From positions 1-64,000 of the forward strand of contig JALOAJ010000013.1 in assembly GCA_023228885.1 (NCBI GenBank): a stretch of 64,000 bases of DNA, read 5' to 3'. The notes beneath the pieces are model-generated. The model ran no database searches, was not told the DNA's origin, and saw only the letters and a list, made by a program, of their open reading frames with translations. Of the stretch, positions 1 to 9,231 are shown piece after piece. Both the position numbers and the translations under genes were made by a program. This DNA comes from Bacillota bacterium. Lineage in GTDB: Bacteria > Bacillota > Clostridia > Monoglobales > Firm-18. The number at the start of each line of letters is the position of its first letter. The first letter of the stretch is position 1.

Positions 1-43
1 TTTTAGATTTTCAAAGGTGAATTTTAATTTCGTTTAAAAACTT

Positions 44-84
44 AACCCCTGTTTGGAGAGCGCTTCTTCTCCAAATAGGGGTTA
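44..84 (-). terminator. Long inverted repeat, possible terminator of the amidohydrolase gene
   Basis: Arms at about 43-60 and 67-84 pair almost perfectly around a short loop (AACCCCT...AGGGGTT at the base). Read on the minus strand, the stem is followed by a short T-rich stretch (GTTTTTAAA). It lies about 90 bases past the stop of the minus-strand amidohydrolase gene, so it could end that transcript. The orientation is an inference, since a plus-strand gene from outside the window could also use it. Confidence 0.5.
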
Positions 85-96
85 GTCTACAGTCTG

Positions 97-121
97 AAGT
101 GCGCAAACTGCGCACTTTTTT
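97..121 (+). terminator. Rho-independent terminator for a gene left of the window
   Basis: A perfect stem (AGTGCGCA, 3-base loop, TGCGCACT) is followed directly by a run of seven T on the plus strand. The U-tract orientation points to a plus-strand transcript entering from before position 1. Confidence 0.7.
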
Positions 122-172
122 TGAAGCTATAAGCAATGCCAAGCATTTGACTGTGTTTTGTTATATAGCGTT

Positions 173-1339
173 TTAATGCGAGTTGGCGTTATACGCTACC
201 TTGCCGTTTATGATTGTTATATATGCGCGGCAATCTAAGTCTTTAATGGGGTTGCCGTCAAAGATAACAATGTCGGCATCTTTATTCGGCTCAATACTTC
301 CAACCCTATCCGAAATTCCAATAATTTCAGCGGCATTTACAGTTATTGCTTTTAAAGCCTCAATTTCGCCCAATCCGGCTTTGTGAGCCAACCCGGCGCA
401 CAGGGGCAGGTATTGCAAGGGCGTTTCGGGCGAATCGGTTGTTATTGCTATCTTAACCCCAGCTTCGGCAAGAATTTTCGGAGTGTCCCATGACATGTTT
501 TGCAATTCAAATTTTGAACTATGACCAAACGAAGGACCTATAATTACCCCTTTTCCCTCTTTAGCCAAATCATGCGCAATAATATGACCGTCGGTGCAAT
601 GGTCAAGGGTGATGTCAATATCAAATTCATTGGCTATTCTTATTGCGGTAAATATATCATCCGCCCTATGGGCGTGCACTTTAATGGGTATTTCTTTTTT
701 AATTACCGGCAGCATGGCTTCAAGCTTCATATTAAAATCCGGTGTTTTTCCTTCTTTTAAAGCGGATTCTTTTTTTTGCATATACACATTGGTTTCAAAT
801 AAGATTTCCCTAAGTAATGCCGCAACGCCCATTCTTGTTACAGGGGCTTTTTTTTGAGCGTTATAAACCCTTTTCGGGTTTTCGCCGAACGCGACTTTCA
901 TAGCTGCCGGGTTTTTTACTATCATATCGTCAACCCTATGACCGAAGGTTTTTATGGCAACGAATGTTCCCCCTACAACATTTGCGCTCCCCGGTCCTGA
1001 AACCGCGGTGGTCACGCCCCCTCGATAAGCTTCTTTTAATGCGGCATCCATTGGATTTAACCCGTCTATTGCCCTCAAATGGGGCGTCAACGGGTCGGTC
1101 GTCTCATTAAGGTCATCCCCTTCAAAACCGATGGAGCTTTCGCACATTCCCAAATGACAATGAGCCTCGACAAAACCGGGTGTTACCATTCTTCCTTCCG
1201 CATCTATAACTTCGCAGTTTGAGGGCGCAGCAAGGTTTTCTCCAACATTAACAATTTTTCCGCCGTCAATTAAAATCGAACCGTTTTTAATAACGCTGTT
1301 TGCCATTGTATAAATTAAACCATTTTTGATTAGCAGCAT
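173..1339 (-). CDS. Metal-dependent amidohydrolase, imidazolonepropionase-like
   Basis: This 388-residue protein belongs to the amidohydrolase superfamily, whose members hydrolyse C-N bonds in cyclic amides and related compounds. It has the short N-terminal beta domain (about 1-55), the first metal pair H60-x-H62 in the motif EAHCHLG, further metal or active-site histidines H222, H224 and H247, and the conserved catalytic aspartate D302 (ITTDSPET). The C-terminal part returns to the beta domain with the typical VGSIEPNKDADIVIFDG motif. No signal peptide is seen, so it is cytoplasmic. The ATG start is supported by AAGGAG eight bases upstream and by a good sigma-A promoter. The gene stands alone, divergent from ctsR. 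The substrate cannot be named from sequence; the family is often labelled imidazolonepropionase-related without a histidine pathway nearby, as here. Confidence 0.85.
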   Translation of the reverse strand: MLLIKNGLIYTMANSVIKNGSILIDGGKIVNVGENLAAPSNCEVIDAEGRMVTPGFVEAHCHLGMCESSIGFEGDDLNETTDPLTPHLRAIDGLNPMDAALKEAYRGGVTTAVSGPGSANVVGGTFVAIKTFGHRVDDMIVKNPAAMKVAFGENPKRVYNAQKKAPVTRMGVAALLREILFETNVYMQKKESALKEGKTPDFNMKLEAMLPVIKKEIPIKVHAHRADDIFTAIRIANEFDIDITLDHCTDGHIIAHDLAKEGKGVIIGPSFGHSSKFELQNMSWDTPKILAEAGVKIAITTDSPETPLQYLPLCAGLAHKAGLGEIEALKAITVNAAEIIGISDRVGSIEPNKDADIVIFDGNPIKDLDCRAYITIINGKVAYNANSH

Positions 1340-1379
1340 CGTATCATCTCCTTAAAGTCTTACGGAATGTGCTGTTTGC

Positions 1380-1408
1380 AGTATACCACATTTAAAACAA
1401 GCGTGCAA
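1380..1408 (-). promoter_or_regulatory. Sigma-A promoter of the amidohydrolase gene
   Basis: On the minus strand a TTGCAC -35 box (1403-1408) and a TATACT -10 box (1380-1385) are 17 bases apart. They sit about 40 bases upstream of the start codon at 1339. Confidence 0.7.
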
Positions 1409-1447
1409 TATTATATGCGTGCTGAGTTAAAGTTTTTAAAAAAAGTA

Positions 1448-1500
1448 TTGCATTTTGGGAAAAATAGTGTTATAATACTAATGAAGGTCAAGGAAGGTCA
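1448..1500 (+). promoter_or_regulatory. Sigma-A promoter with CtsR operator for ctsR-mcsA-mcsB-clpC
   Basis: The -35 box TTGCAT (1448-1453) and a perfect -10 TATAAT (1471-1476) have 17-base spacing. Directly downstream, two GGTCA half-sites (1486-1490 and 1496-1500) repeat with a 10-base period, which is the tandem heptad layout of CtsR boxes. The operator covers the predicted transcription start, so CtsR should repress its own operon until heat or protein stress. Confidence 0.85.
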
Positions 1501-1526
1501 GTAACGCAAGCGAGGTGAACCGTTTA

Positions 1527-1973
1527 ATGAAAATCAGCGAGGTTATAGAGCGCTTTATCAAACAAATGCTTATGTTTGCCGAAGGGGAAACGATTGATAT
1601 ACAACGAAACGAGTTGGCAAACCAACTTGGTTGTGCGCCGTCGCAAATCAATTATGTCATTAAAACGCGGTTTACCAACGAGCATGGCTATATAGTTGAA
1701 AGTCGGCGCGGCGGCGGCGGGTTCATTCGCATAACAAAAATGCAGCTTAAACAAACCGACTATCTGCTGCACATAATTGACGGCATAGGCGAGCGCATTA
1801 CCGCGCGGCAAGCGGCTGAATTTATAAAAGGATGCGCAGAAAACGAAATTATAACCAAAAGGGAATTTAGGCTTTTTACGGCAGCGGTAAGCGACAGCGT
1901 TATTTCTGTCAATCAGCCGAAAAAGGATAAACTGCGCGCTAACATTTTAAAGAACATGCTTATGAGCCTATGA
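1527..1973 (+). CDS. ctsR: CtsR, class III stress gene repressor
   Basis: CtsR is a dimeric winged-helix repressor of clp and related stress genes. McsB-ClpC activity controls it in Bacillus. The protein is 148 residues, close to the family's usual 150. The N-terminal DNA-binding half is recognised by the opening ISEVIERFIKQML, the CAPSQINYVIKTRF helix and the glycine-rich wing (ESRRGGGGFIRI). The C-terminal half (about 75-148) is the dimerisation region. ATG 1527 is chosen because GAGGTG (1512-1517) lies nine bases before it, while the upstream in-frame GTG at 1515 has no ribosome binding site. It is the first gene of a four-gene operon and is preceded by its own operator. Confidence 0.93.
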   Translation: MKISEVIERFIKQMLMFAEGETIDIQRNELANQLGCAPSQINYVIKTRFTNEHGYIVESRRGGGGFIRITKMQLKQTDYLLHIIDGIGERITARQAAEFIKGCAENEIITKREFRLFTAAVSDSVISVNQPKKDKLRANILKNMLMSL

Positions 1974-2005
1974 TAAAAATAAACTTTTAGAAAGGAATGA
2001 TTATT

Positions 2006-2491
2006 ATGTTGTGTCAAAATTGTAAAGAAAGACAAGCAACAGTTCGTTTTACCAAGGTTATTAACGGCGTTAAAACGGATATGCACCTGTGCGAAAAATG
2101 CGCCCCGCTTATGAAGCATGAGTTTCCGGCGATAAAGAGTTTTGACATTACGGTGAGTGATATTATAAACAGCTTTTTTGGCGGCTCAAGCGTTTTTTCT
2201 ACAACAACTTGCGACTCTTGCGGCGCCTCGTTTGACGATTTTTCAAAAACCGGAAAGTTTGGCTGCCCCGAATGCTACAACGCATTTTCATCACAGCTTG
2301 CAAGCCCGTTAAAACGCATACATGGAAACGACCGCCATATCGGCAAAATTCCAAAGCGTGCGGGTGACGGTGTTAGCAAAATAACGCAGCTTAAAAATCG
2401 GCTTGCAGAGGCGATTGCAAAAGAGGATTTTGAAAACGCCGCAACAATTCGTGATGAAATACGAAGGCTTGAAGGGGGCAAGGAGCAATGA
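2006..2491 (+). CDS. mcsA: McsA, zinc-finger activator of the McsB arginine kinase
   Basis: McsA binds and activates the protein arginine kinase McsB and takes part in control of CtsR and ClpC. The 161-residue protein shows four CxxC metal-binding motifs (CQNC at the N-terminus, CEKC, CDSC and CPEC). It ends in a UVR domain (about 125-160, QLKNRLAEAIAKEDFENAA), which mediates contacts with McsB and ClpC. ATG 2006 is preferred over the in-frame ATG at 1997, because AGAAAGG (1989-1995) has a proper 10-base spacing only to 2006. The 3' end overlaps mcsB by four bases (ATGA), which suggests translational coupling. Confidence 0.92.
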   Translation: MLCQNCKERQATVRFTKVINGVKTDMHLCEKCAPLMKHEFPAIKSFDITVSDIINSFFGGSSVFSTTTCDSCGASFDDFSKTGKFGCPECYNAFSSQLASPLKRIHGNDRHIGKIPKRAGDGVSKITQLKNRLAEAIAKEDFENAATIRDEIRRLEGGKEQ

Positions 2492-3501
2492 GATGGTACA
2501 TTGATTCGGGGCCGGAGGGTGATATTGTAATAAGCTCACGGGTGCGCCTTGCCAGAAATATAAAAGGATACCCGTTTGCCAACAGGTTGACCGATGCCGG
2601 GGGTAAAGAGGTGCTTGAAAGGTGCAAAGAGGCGGCGCAGCCGCTTAGGCTAAAATATATAACAATGGATGAAACACCCGCCATAAAGCGACAAATGCTT
2701 TTGGAGCGCCATTTGATAAGCCCTGAAATGTTGGTTGCAACAGGAAACAAGGCGCTTTTACTGTCGGAGGATGAACAAATAAGCATATTGCTGTGTGAGG
2801 AGGACCATATTAGGATACAATGTATGTCATCAGGGCTTAATTTGCACGAAATGTACCAACTTGCCGACAAGGTAGACGATGTTTTGGAAGAACGCTTGGA
2901 TTATAGCTTTAACCCCCAATTCGGTTATACAACCTGCTGCCCAACCAACACCGGAACAGGGCTTAGGGCATCGTGCATGCTGCACCTGCCCGCAATTACC
3001 TCAACGGGGTATATTGACACCCTGCTCGCCACAGTAGGCAAATTGGGTATGACGGTTCGAGGCGTTTACGGCGAGGGTACAAGGGCTAAAGGTAATATGT
3101 ATCAGCTTTCAAACCAGATTACCTTGGGGATAAGCGAGCAGGATTCAATAAAGCGGCTGGAGGAGCTTGTTAAGATGATAGCGGAAAAGGAACGCAGCAT
3201 ACGGGCTTCTATGAAAAAGGAAAACGGTGACAAGCTTGCCGACATGATTTGGCGTTCATACGGTCTTTTAACAAATGCGCGGCTTTTAACCTCCGAGGAG
3301 GCATATCAGCTTATATCCGATATTCGTTTGGGCATCAATCTTGGCGTTATAACCAATTTGCCGATTGAAACGCTAAACGAACTTACGATAATTGCCGGTC
3401 CGGCGCATATTGCGGAAAAATGCGTTGAAAACACCCGCCTCAACAGGGATAAGCTGCGCGCATTAGTTGTCCGCGAAAAATTAAACAGCAGAAAGGATTG
3501 A
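2488..3501 (+). CDS. mcsB: McsB, protein arginine kinase
   Basis: McsB phosphorylates arginine residues on CtsR and on damaged proteins, marking them for ClpC-ClpP degradation. It has the phosphagen-kinase catalytic fold without the N-terminal domain of creatine or arginine kinases. Visible motifs include the ATP-binding SSRVRLARNIKGYPF stretch near residues 16-30 and the CPTNTGTGLRAS motif near 150-161, which holds the conserved cysteine and substrate-loop residues. Its 337 residues are slightly below the roughly 355 of Bacillus McsB. The gene is coupled to mcsA by an ATGA overlap. Its last bases carry the AGAAAGG ribosome binding site used by clpC. Confidence 0.93.
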   Translation: MRWYIDSGPEGDIVISSRVRLARNIKGYPFANRLTDAGGKEVLERCKEAAQPLRLKYITMDETPAIKRQMLLERHLISPEMLVATGNKALLLSEDEQISILLCEEDHIRIQCMSSGLNLHEMYQLADKVDDVLEERLDYSFNPQFGYTTCCPTNTGTGLRASCMLHLPAITSTGYIDTLLATVGKLGMTVRGVYGEGTRAKGNMYQLSNQITLGISEQDSIKRLEELVKMIAEKERSIRASMKKENGDKLADMIWRSYGLLTNARLLTSEEAYQLISDIRLGINLGVITNLPIETLNELTIIAGPAHIAEKCVENTRLNRDKLRALVVREKLNSRKD

Positions 3502-3506
3502 AAAAC

Positions 3507-5945
3507 ATGGCATTTAGTAACAGATTTACAGAGCATGCAGAAAGGGCGTTGCAGCTTGCAAACGAAGCAGCGCTTAAGCTTGGGCACGGATATATAGGAA
3601 GTGAGCATATCCTTTTGGGGCTTGTTCAAGAGGGCAACGGCGTTGCCGCAAAGGCGCTCACCTCATTCGGTGTGACAGGCGAAAGGATTGTGGCTAAAAT
3701 TGAAGAACTGATAGGTATAAACCCCGAGGGGGTTGATGTGAAAGCAATAGGAATGACGCCCCGTACAAAGCGAATATTAGAGCTTGGCTGGAGCGAGGCG
3801 CAACGAATGGGGCATAGCTATATCGGCACAGAGCATTTATTGATGGGAATGCTACGCGAGGGGGACAGTGTTGCAATGCGCATAATGGTGGAACTTGGCG
3901 CAGACCCTCAAAAACTGTACGGAGAGCTTGCAAAACTTTTTTCTCCCGGTACGGCGCAGCAAGGCAATCAATCGGCATCCGCCGTTGGAGGTTCATCCGC
4001 CACCCCGACAATCGACCAATTCAGCAGGGATTTGACCCAGCTTGCAAAAGATTCTAAAACAGACCCTGTTATAGGCAGGAGCAAGGAAATCGACAGGGTA
4101 ATTCAAATTTTGTCCCGCCGCACAAAAAACAATCCTTGCCTTATAGGTGAACCGGGCGTTGGAAAAACTGCCATAGCGGAAGGGCTTGCGCAAAAAATAG
4201 CGGATGGCAGCCTGCCGGAAATACTAAAAGGAAAAAGGGTGCTGTCTCTTGATTTATCCTCAATGGTGGCAGGCACGAAATATCGGGGCGAATTTGAAGA
4301 ACGACTGAAAAAAGCGATAGATGAGGTTATAAAATCGGGCAACATTATTTTGTTTATAGACGAGCTGCATACATTGATAGGCGCCGGGGCGGCAGAGGGC
4401 GCGATAGATGCCGCAAACATATTAAAACCGTCATTGGCGCGGGGCGAAATTCAAGTTGTCGGCGCAACAACCCTTGACGAATACCGAAAGTATATCGAAA
4501 AGGATTCGGCCCTTGAACGGCGATTTCAACCGATTACCGTTGACGAGCCGACTGTTGAGGAAGCGGTGCTTATATTAAAAGGCTTGCGGGATAAATACGA
4601 GGCGCACCATAAAGTAAAAATCACCGACGAGGCAATAGAAGAAGCGGTTAAATTATCGCAGCGCTATATTCCCGACAGGTTTTTGCCGGACAAGGCAATC
4701 GACCTTATGGACGAGGCGGCATCCAAGGTGCGCCTTAAAAGCTTTATTGCTCCTCCCGATATGAAAAAGCTTGAGGAGAAAATTCAAAAAATCGGCAACG
4801 ATAAAGAGGCGGCAATACGGCAGCAGGAATTTGAAAAGGCGGCAAAGCTTAGGGATGACGAAAAAACGCTTCGTGATGAATTAGAAAAACAAAAGGAAAA
4901 GTGGAGCGTTTCACAGCAAAAATCAACCCTTTCAATAGGGGCTGAAGAAATAGCCCATATCGTTGCAAATTGGACGGGAATTCCGGTGCAAACGCTTGAA
5001 CAGGAAGAAAGCGAACGGCTGCTGAAGATGGAGGAAATACTGCATAAGAGGGTTATAGGTCAAAAAGAAGCGGTAAGCTCGGTGTCAAAAGCCATTCGCC
5101 GCGGCAGGGTTGGGCTTAAAGACCCTAAGCGCCCAACAGGCTCTTTTATCTTTCTTGGTCCGACAGGCGTTGGGAAAACGGAACTTTCAAAGGCGCTTGC
5201 GGAAGCAATGTTTGGTGATGAGGATTCTATGATTCGATTGGATATGAGCGAATATATGGAAAAGCACACCGTGTCAAGGCTTGTCGGCTCGCCGCCGGGA
5301 TATGTCGGCTATGACGAAGGCGGTCAGCTTACCGAAAAAATCCGCAGAAAGCCCTATTCGGTTGTATTATTCGACGAAATTGAAAAGGCGCACCCCGATG
5401 TTTTTAACATTTTACTGCAAATACTTGAGGACGGAATTTTGACGGACGCTCAAGGCAGGCGGGTTGATTTTAGAAACAGCGTGATTATAATGACATCAAA
5501 TGTAGGCGCGCGCAACTTGTTTGAAACGAAACGCCTTGGGTTTGAAGATACAAGCAACGAAAAGAAAAACTATGAAGATATTAAATCAAGCTTACTGACG
5601 GAGTTGCGGCGCACATTCAAGCCGGAATTTTTAAACAGGGTGGACGACCTTATAGTGTTTCACACTTTATCGGAAGTTGAAATCAGAAAAATTGCGGAAA
5701 ATATGCTCCAAACATTGTCAAAGCGCCTTAGTGAGATGGGGGTTAACATTTCGTTTACCGAGGATGCCGTATCCATGCTTGCAAAAGACGGTTTCGACCC
5801 AACTTACGGGGCGCGCCCCCTTCGCCGTACAATTCAAAGCAAGGTGGAAGATTATCTTGCGGAGCAAATGCTTGAAGGGGCTGTTAAAGAAGGAGATACC
5901 GTTACGGCAGATGTAAAAGACGGAAAAATTGTTTTAACAAAATAA
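3507..5945 (+). CDS. clpC: ClpC, AAA+ unfoldase of the Clp protease
   Basis: ClpC is the hexameric ATPase that unfolds arginine-phosphorylated and adaptor-bound proteins and feeds them to ClpP. The 812-residue protein has the double Clp N-domain (about 3-145), AAA module 1 with Walker A GEPGVGKT at residue 214, a coiled-coil middle region with a UVR-like motif (QEFEKAAKLRDDEK, about 438-451), AAA module 2 with Walker A GPTGVGKT at residue 551, and the C-terminal D2-small domain. ATG 3507 is chosen because AGAAAGG (3490-3496) is 10 bases upstream; the TTG at 3498 is too close to it. The gene ends the CtsR operon and is followed by a strong terminator. Confidence 0.95.
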   Translation: MAFSNRFTEHAERALQLANEAALKLGHGYIGSEHILLGLVQEGNGVAAKALTSFGVTGERIVAKIEELIGINPEGVDVKAIGMTPRTKRILELGWSEAQRMGHSYIGTEHLLMGMLREGDSVAMRIMVELGADPQKLYGELAKLFSPGTAQQGNQSASAVGGSSATPTIDQFSRDLTQLAKDSKTDPVIGRSKEIDRVIQILSRRTKNNPCLIGEPGVGKTAIAEGLAQKIADGSLPEILKGKRVLSLDLSSMVAGTKYRGEFEERLKKAIDEVIKSGNIILFIDELHTLIGAGAAEGAIDAANILKPSLARGEIQVVGATTLDEYRKYIEKDSALERRFQPITVDEPTVEEAVLILKGLRDKYEAHHKVKITDEAIEEAVKLSQRYIPDRFLPDKAIDLMDEAASKVRLKSFIAPPDMKKLEEKIQKIGNDKEAAIRQQEFEKAAKLRDDEKTLRDELEKQKEKWSVSQQKSTLSIGAEEIAHIVANWTGIPVQTLEQEESERLLKMEEILHKRVIGQKEAVSSVSKAIRRGRVGLKDPKRPTGSFIFLGPTGVGKTELSKALAEAMFGDEDSMIRLDMSEYMEKHTVSRLVGSPPGYVGYDEGGQLTEKIRRKPYSVVLFDEIEKAHPDVFNILLQILEDGILTDAQGRRVDFRNSVIIMTSNVGARNLFETKRLGFEDTSNEKKNYEDIKSSLLTELRRTFKPEFLNRVDDLIVFHTLSEVEIRKIAENMLQTLSKRLSEMGVNISFTEDAVSMLAKDGFDPTYGARPLRRTIQSKVEDYLAEQMLEGAVKEGDTVTADVKDGKIVLTK

Positions 5946-5959
5946 CTTGCATATAGAAA

Positions 5960-5997
5960 ATGGCGGGTAGGTTGCTGATATGCAACTTTCCCGCCAT
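5960..5997. terminator. Bidirectional terminator between clpC and the glutamate dehydrogenase gene
   Basis: An inverted repeat with ATGGCGGG...CCCGCCAT outer arms and GTTGC/GCAAC inner arms sits exactly between two convergent stop codons. AT-rich tails follow on both strands (TGATATTTTA on plus, TTTTCTATA on minus), so it can end both transcripts. Confidence 0.8.
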
Positions 5998-6004
5998 TGA
6001 TATT

Positions 6005-7291
6005 TTAAACCCAACCTCGTTGCTTTACCGCTTGCGCAACACGGTTAATTGCTATAACATATGCGGCATCACGCATATATAAGCCTTTTTCAACCGCAAT
6101 TTCATGCACCGCCGCGAAGGCTTGCGTCATTTTTATGTTCAGCTTTTCCAGCACGTCTTCTTTTGTCCAAAAATAATTCATATTACATTGCACCTGTTCA
6201 AAATAGCTGCAAGTTACCCCGCCTGCATTGCACAAAAAGTCCGGCACAAGGTAAATGCCCTTGTCTTTAATAAAAGCGTCGCAATCAGGGGTGGTAGGTC
6301 CGTTTGCCCCCTCGCATATTATTTTCACGCTATCGCTTACATTTACAATCGTTTCGGGCGTAAGCTGGTTTTCAAGCGCGCAAGGGATTAAAATATCAAC
6401 CTCTTGTGAAATCCATTTATCGCCGTCTAAAATTTCGCAACCGAGCGCCGCCGCTTTTTGTTTGTCTATCGTTCCGAATTTATCTTTTATTTGCGCCATT
6501 TTTTCAATGTCAAGCCCGTTATTTTTGTAAAATGTGTATGCTTTTTTATCTTGATTATCCCATGTTGAAAGCGCAACCACTTTGCCGCCAAGCTGTGAAT
6601 ACAGGCGTGCGGCGTATTCCGCCACATTGCCGAAGCCCTGAATGCTTGCCGTTGTTGCGGCGATATCCATATTTTGCGTTTTAAGCGCTTCGTTTAGGGT
6701 GTAAATAACGCCGTAGCCCGTTGCTTCGGTTCTCCCGAGCGAGCCGCCCATGCCAAGCGGTTTTCCTGTTATAACGCCGGGGTAGTGCCCGCCGGTTATA
6801 ACTTCATATTCGTCCATCATCCACAGCATATGCTGTGCATTTGACATAACATCCGGCGCCGGTACATCGTTGACCGGACCGATGTTTCGTGCAATTGCTC
6901 TGATATATCCGCGGCATAGCCTCTCTTGTTCGCCGTCCGACATATTTCGCGGGTCACAAATAATTCCGCCTTTCCCGCCGCCAAGGGGAATATCTACAAC
7001 GGCACACTTCCAAGTCATCCACATGGATAGCGCGCGAACGGTATCTGCCGTTTCGTGAGGGTGAAAACGAATTCCGCCTTTTGCAGGACCGCGGGCATCG
7101 TTGTGTATTATTCTGAACGCTTTAAAAACTTTTGTTTCGCCATCGTCCATTCGCACCGGAATTGTAAAATGAATTTCACGGGACGGCTGGCTTAGCAGTT
7201 CTCGTGCCGATTGGTTTAGGTTAATCATATCGGCCACATTATTAAATTGTGTTTGTGCTGAAACATAAGGGTTATACTCGCCTTGCGTCAA
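6005..7291 (-). CDS. Glutamate dehydrogenase (Glu/Leu/Phe/Val family)
   Basis: This cytoplasmic enzyme interconverts glutamate and 2-oxoglutarate plus ammonium. At 428 residues it has the length of NAD-type hexameric enzymes such as RocG/GudB. The N-terminal catalytic domain shows the K-rich substrate motifs GPAKGGIRFHP and DIPLGGGKGGI. The C-terminal Rossmann domain has the GFGNVAEYAA dinucleotide motif (about 219-228). Start choice: TTG at 7291, because CGGAGG lies eight bases upstream and no better in-frame ATG exists. It is monocistronic, convergent with clpC, with its own sigma-A promoter. Cofactor preference cannot be read safely from sequence. Confidence 0.92.
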   Translation of the reverse strand: MTQGEYNPYVSAQTQFNNVADMINLNQSARELLSQPSREIHFTIPVRMDDGETKVFKAFRIIHNDARGPAKGGIRFHPHETADTVRALSMWMTWKCAVVDIPLGGGKGGIICDPRNMSDGEQERLCRGYIRAIARNIGPVNDVPAPDVMSNAQHMLWMMDEYEVITGGHYPGVITGKPLGMGGSLGRTEATGYGVIYTLNEALKTQNMDIAATTASIQGFGNVAEYAARLYSQLGGKVVALSTWDNQDKKAYTFYKNNGLDIEKMAQIKDKFGTIDKQKAAALGCEILDGDKWISQEVDILIPCALENQLTPETIVNVSDSVKIICEGANGPTTPDCDAFIKDKGIYLVPDFLCNAGGVTCSYFEQVQCNMNYFWTKEDVLEKLNIKMTQAFAAVHEIAVEKGLYMRDAAYVIAINRVAQAVKQRGWV

Positions 7292-7346
7292 TTAAAAAAC
7301 CTCCGTTACCACATAATTAAATGTGTTATATAATATCAACTTTACC

Positions 7347-7375
7347 ATTATACAACAAAAATGAAAAATTGTAAA
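7347..7375 (-). promoter_or_regulatory. Sigma-A promoter of the glutamate dehydrogenase gene
   Basis: On the minus strand TTTACA (7370-7375) and a perfect TATAAT (7347-7352) are 17 bases apart. The 5' leader to the TTG start is about 50 bases. Nothing else was seen in the 280-base gap between this gene and ilvB apart from the ilvB promoter. Confidence 0.8.
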
Positions 7376-7428
7376 TGTTTTTTTCATATTTTAAATGAAA
7401 AAATTTAAGGATTGCAAAATAAAAGGGC

Positions 7429-7457
7429 TTTACACGGCAGTTGAAATATGATAAAAT
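7429..7457 (+). promoter_or_regulatory. Sigma-A promoter of ilvB
   Basis: TTTACA (7429-7434) and TAAAAT (7452-7457) have 17-base spacing. The predicted leader of about 110 bases has no T-box signature or clear attenuator. A TATAAT at 7471-7476 lacks a suitably spaced -35 box. Confidence 0.6.
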
Positions 7458-7572
7458 AATTTCAATAACCTATAATGGGGGAACTTAAATAAATCGAACG
7501 GCAAAATTTATATGCAACCCTTGGTTAAGATAGGAAAAATAAAGCAGCCCTCGGCGGAATGGAGAATGAAAC

Positions 7573-9231
7573 ATGAAACTTAACGGTTCGGAAATATTGC
7601 TTGAATGCCTGTTGGAAGAAGGCGTTGATACCGTGTTCGGGTATCCCGGCGGCGCAATTCTTAATGTGTATGATGCACTTTATAAATATCGTGATAAAAT
7701 AAATCATATACTCACCACGCATGAGCAAGGCGCCGCTCATGCGGCAGACGGGTATGCCCGCTCAACCGGCAAGGTTGGAGTGTGCATGGCAACATCAGGG
7801 CCGGGCGCCACAAACCTTGTAACCGGTATTGCAACGGCATATATGGATTCGGTGCCGATAGTTGCCATTACGGGTAATGTTGCAACAACCCTGCTTGGTA
7901 AAGACAGCTTTCAAGAGGCGGACATTGCGGGAATTACCGCTCCGATAACCAAGCATAACTATATTGTCAAGGATGTTACCACCCTTGCGCAAACTGTGCG
8001 CAGGGCATTTGAAATTGCAAAGGAAGGGCGTCCGGGTCCTGTGCTGATTGACATTCCGAAGGATGTGTCGGCGCAGTTTTGTGAGTTTGAAGGCCGAAAA
8101 CCTGTTGAGCCCAAACGGCATAAACCAAAGGCGGATGATGTTGAAAAGGCGTGCCGTTTAATATCGGAAAGCGAAAAGCCTTTCATTTTTGCGGGCGGGG
8201 GCATTATAAGCTCGGGCGCTTGCGGCGAGCTTTTTGAACTTGCAAAAAAAATATCGGCGCCTGTAAGCTGCTCCCTTATGGGGACAGGCGCTTTTCCGTC
8301 GAACGACGAATTATACACCGGAATGCTTGGCATGCACGGCACTAAAGCGTCTAACACAGCGTCGGCGGAATGTGACTTATTTATAGCGATAGGCACACGC
8401 TTTTCAGACAGGGTAACAAGCGATTCAGACAAATTTGCAAAAGACGCTAAAATTTTGCATATTGATGTTGACCCTGCGGAAATTGACAAAAACATAAAAA
8501 CATATCAGTATGTTATTTCTGATGTTAAAGAAGCGCTGATTCCGATTATTAAAGGGATAGATAAAAAAAGCAAAGGCGAATGGACAAACCATATCCTTTC
8601 AATAAAGGAAAAATATCAAATAGGGCGTTCTCATATTGAAGAATTAAACCCGAACAGCGTCATAAGCGTGATAGACAAGCTCACCGATGACAATACTATA
8701 ATTACAACCGAGGTTGGGCAGCATCAAATGTGGGCGGCGCAGTATTACACCTACACAAAATCACGCACGTTTATATCGTCTGGGGGATTTGGCACAATGG
8801 GCTACGGCACGGGCGCAAGCATGGGCGCTTCAATCGGTATGCCAAGCAGGCGTGTAGTGCACATTGCGGGCGATGGAAGCTTTAGAATGAATTGCAACGA
8901 ACTTTCAACCATAAAGCATTATAATATGCCAATTATAATAGTGCTGCTAAACAACGGCACATTGGGAATGGTTCGCCAATGGCAAACGCTCTTTTACAAT
9001 GAGCGATATTCGCAAACAACCCTTGACAGGGGCCCTGATTTTAATAAGCTTTGCGATGCTTACGGCATACTTTCTTTTAAGGCGGAAAGCTTAGAGCAAT
9101 TTGAGGCTGCCTTTTCAAAGGCAATTTCTCTTAATGAACCTGTTTTAATAAACACATTAATCAACATTGACGAACGCGTGTTGCCGATGGTGCCGGCAGG
9201 AAAGCCGATAAATGAGCTAATATTAGATTAG
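7573..9231 (+). CDS. ilvB: Acetolactate synthase, large catalytic subunit
   Basis: The enzyme condenses pyruvate with pyruvate or 2-oxobutyrate, the first common step of branched-chain amino acid synthesis. The 552-residue protein has the three-domain ThDP layout: Pyr domain (about 1-165) with the catalytic glutamate E51 in THEQGAAHAADG, a central FAD/dimer domain (about 190-325), and a PP domain with the ThDP/Mg motif GDGS starting at residue 433 and ending in NNGTLGM. Sequence details such as KDSFQEADIAGIT fit the biosynthetic IlvB type better than catabolic AlsS. GGAG lies eight bases before the ATG. No regulatory small subunit (IlvN) gene follows; the next gene starts 20 bases later and encodes a replication-type protein. 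Confidence 0.92.
   Translation: MKLNGSEILLECLLEEGVDTVFGYPGGAILNVYDALYKYRDKINHILTTHEQGAAHAADGYARSTGKVGVCMATSGPGATNLVTGIATAYMDSVPIVAITGNVATTLLGKDSFQEADIAGITAPITKHNYIVKDVTTLAQTVRRAFEIAKEGRPGPVLIDIPKDVSAQFCEFEGRKPVEPKRHKPKADDVEKACRLISESEKPFIFAGGGIISSGACGELFELAKKISAPVSCSLMGTGAFPSNDELYTGMLGMHGTKASNTASAECDLFIAIGTRFSDRVTSDSDKFAKDAKILHIDVDPAEIDKNIKTYQYVISDVKEALIPIIKGIDKKSKGEWTNHILSIKEKYQIGRSHIEELNPNSVISVIDKLTDDNTIITTEVGQHQMWAAQYYTYTKSRTFISSGGFGTMGYGTGASMGASIGMPSRRVVHIAGDGSFRMNCNELSTIKHYNMPIIIVLLNNGTLGMVRQWQTLFYNERYSQTTLDRGPDFNKLCDAYGILSFKAESLEQFEAAFSKAISLNEPVLINTLINIDERVLPMVPAGKPINELILD

Noticed and set aside
7458..7572. T-box or attenuator leader for ilvB
   Set aside because: No AGGGTGG-type T-box core and no terminator hairpin could be found in the leader.
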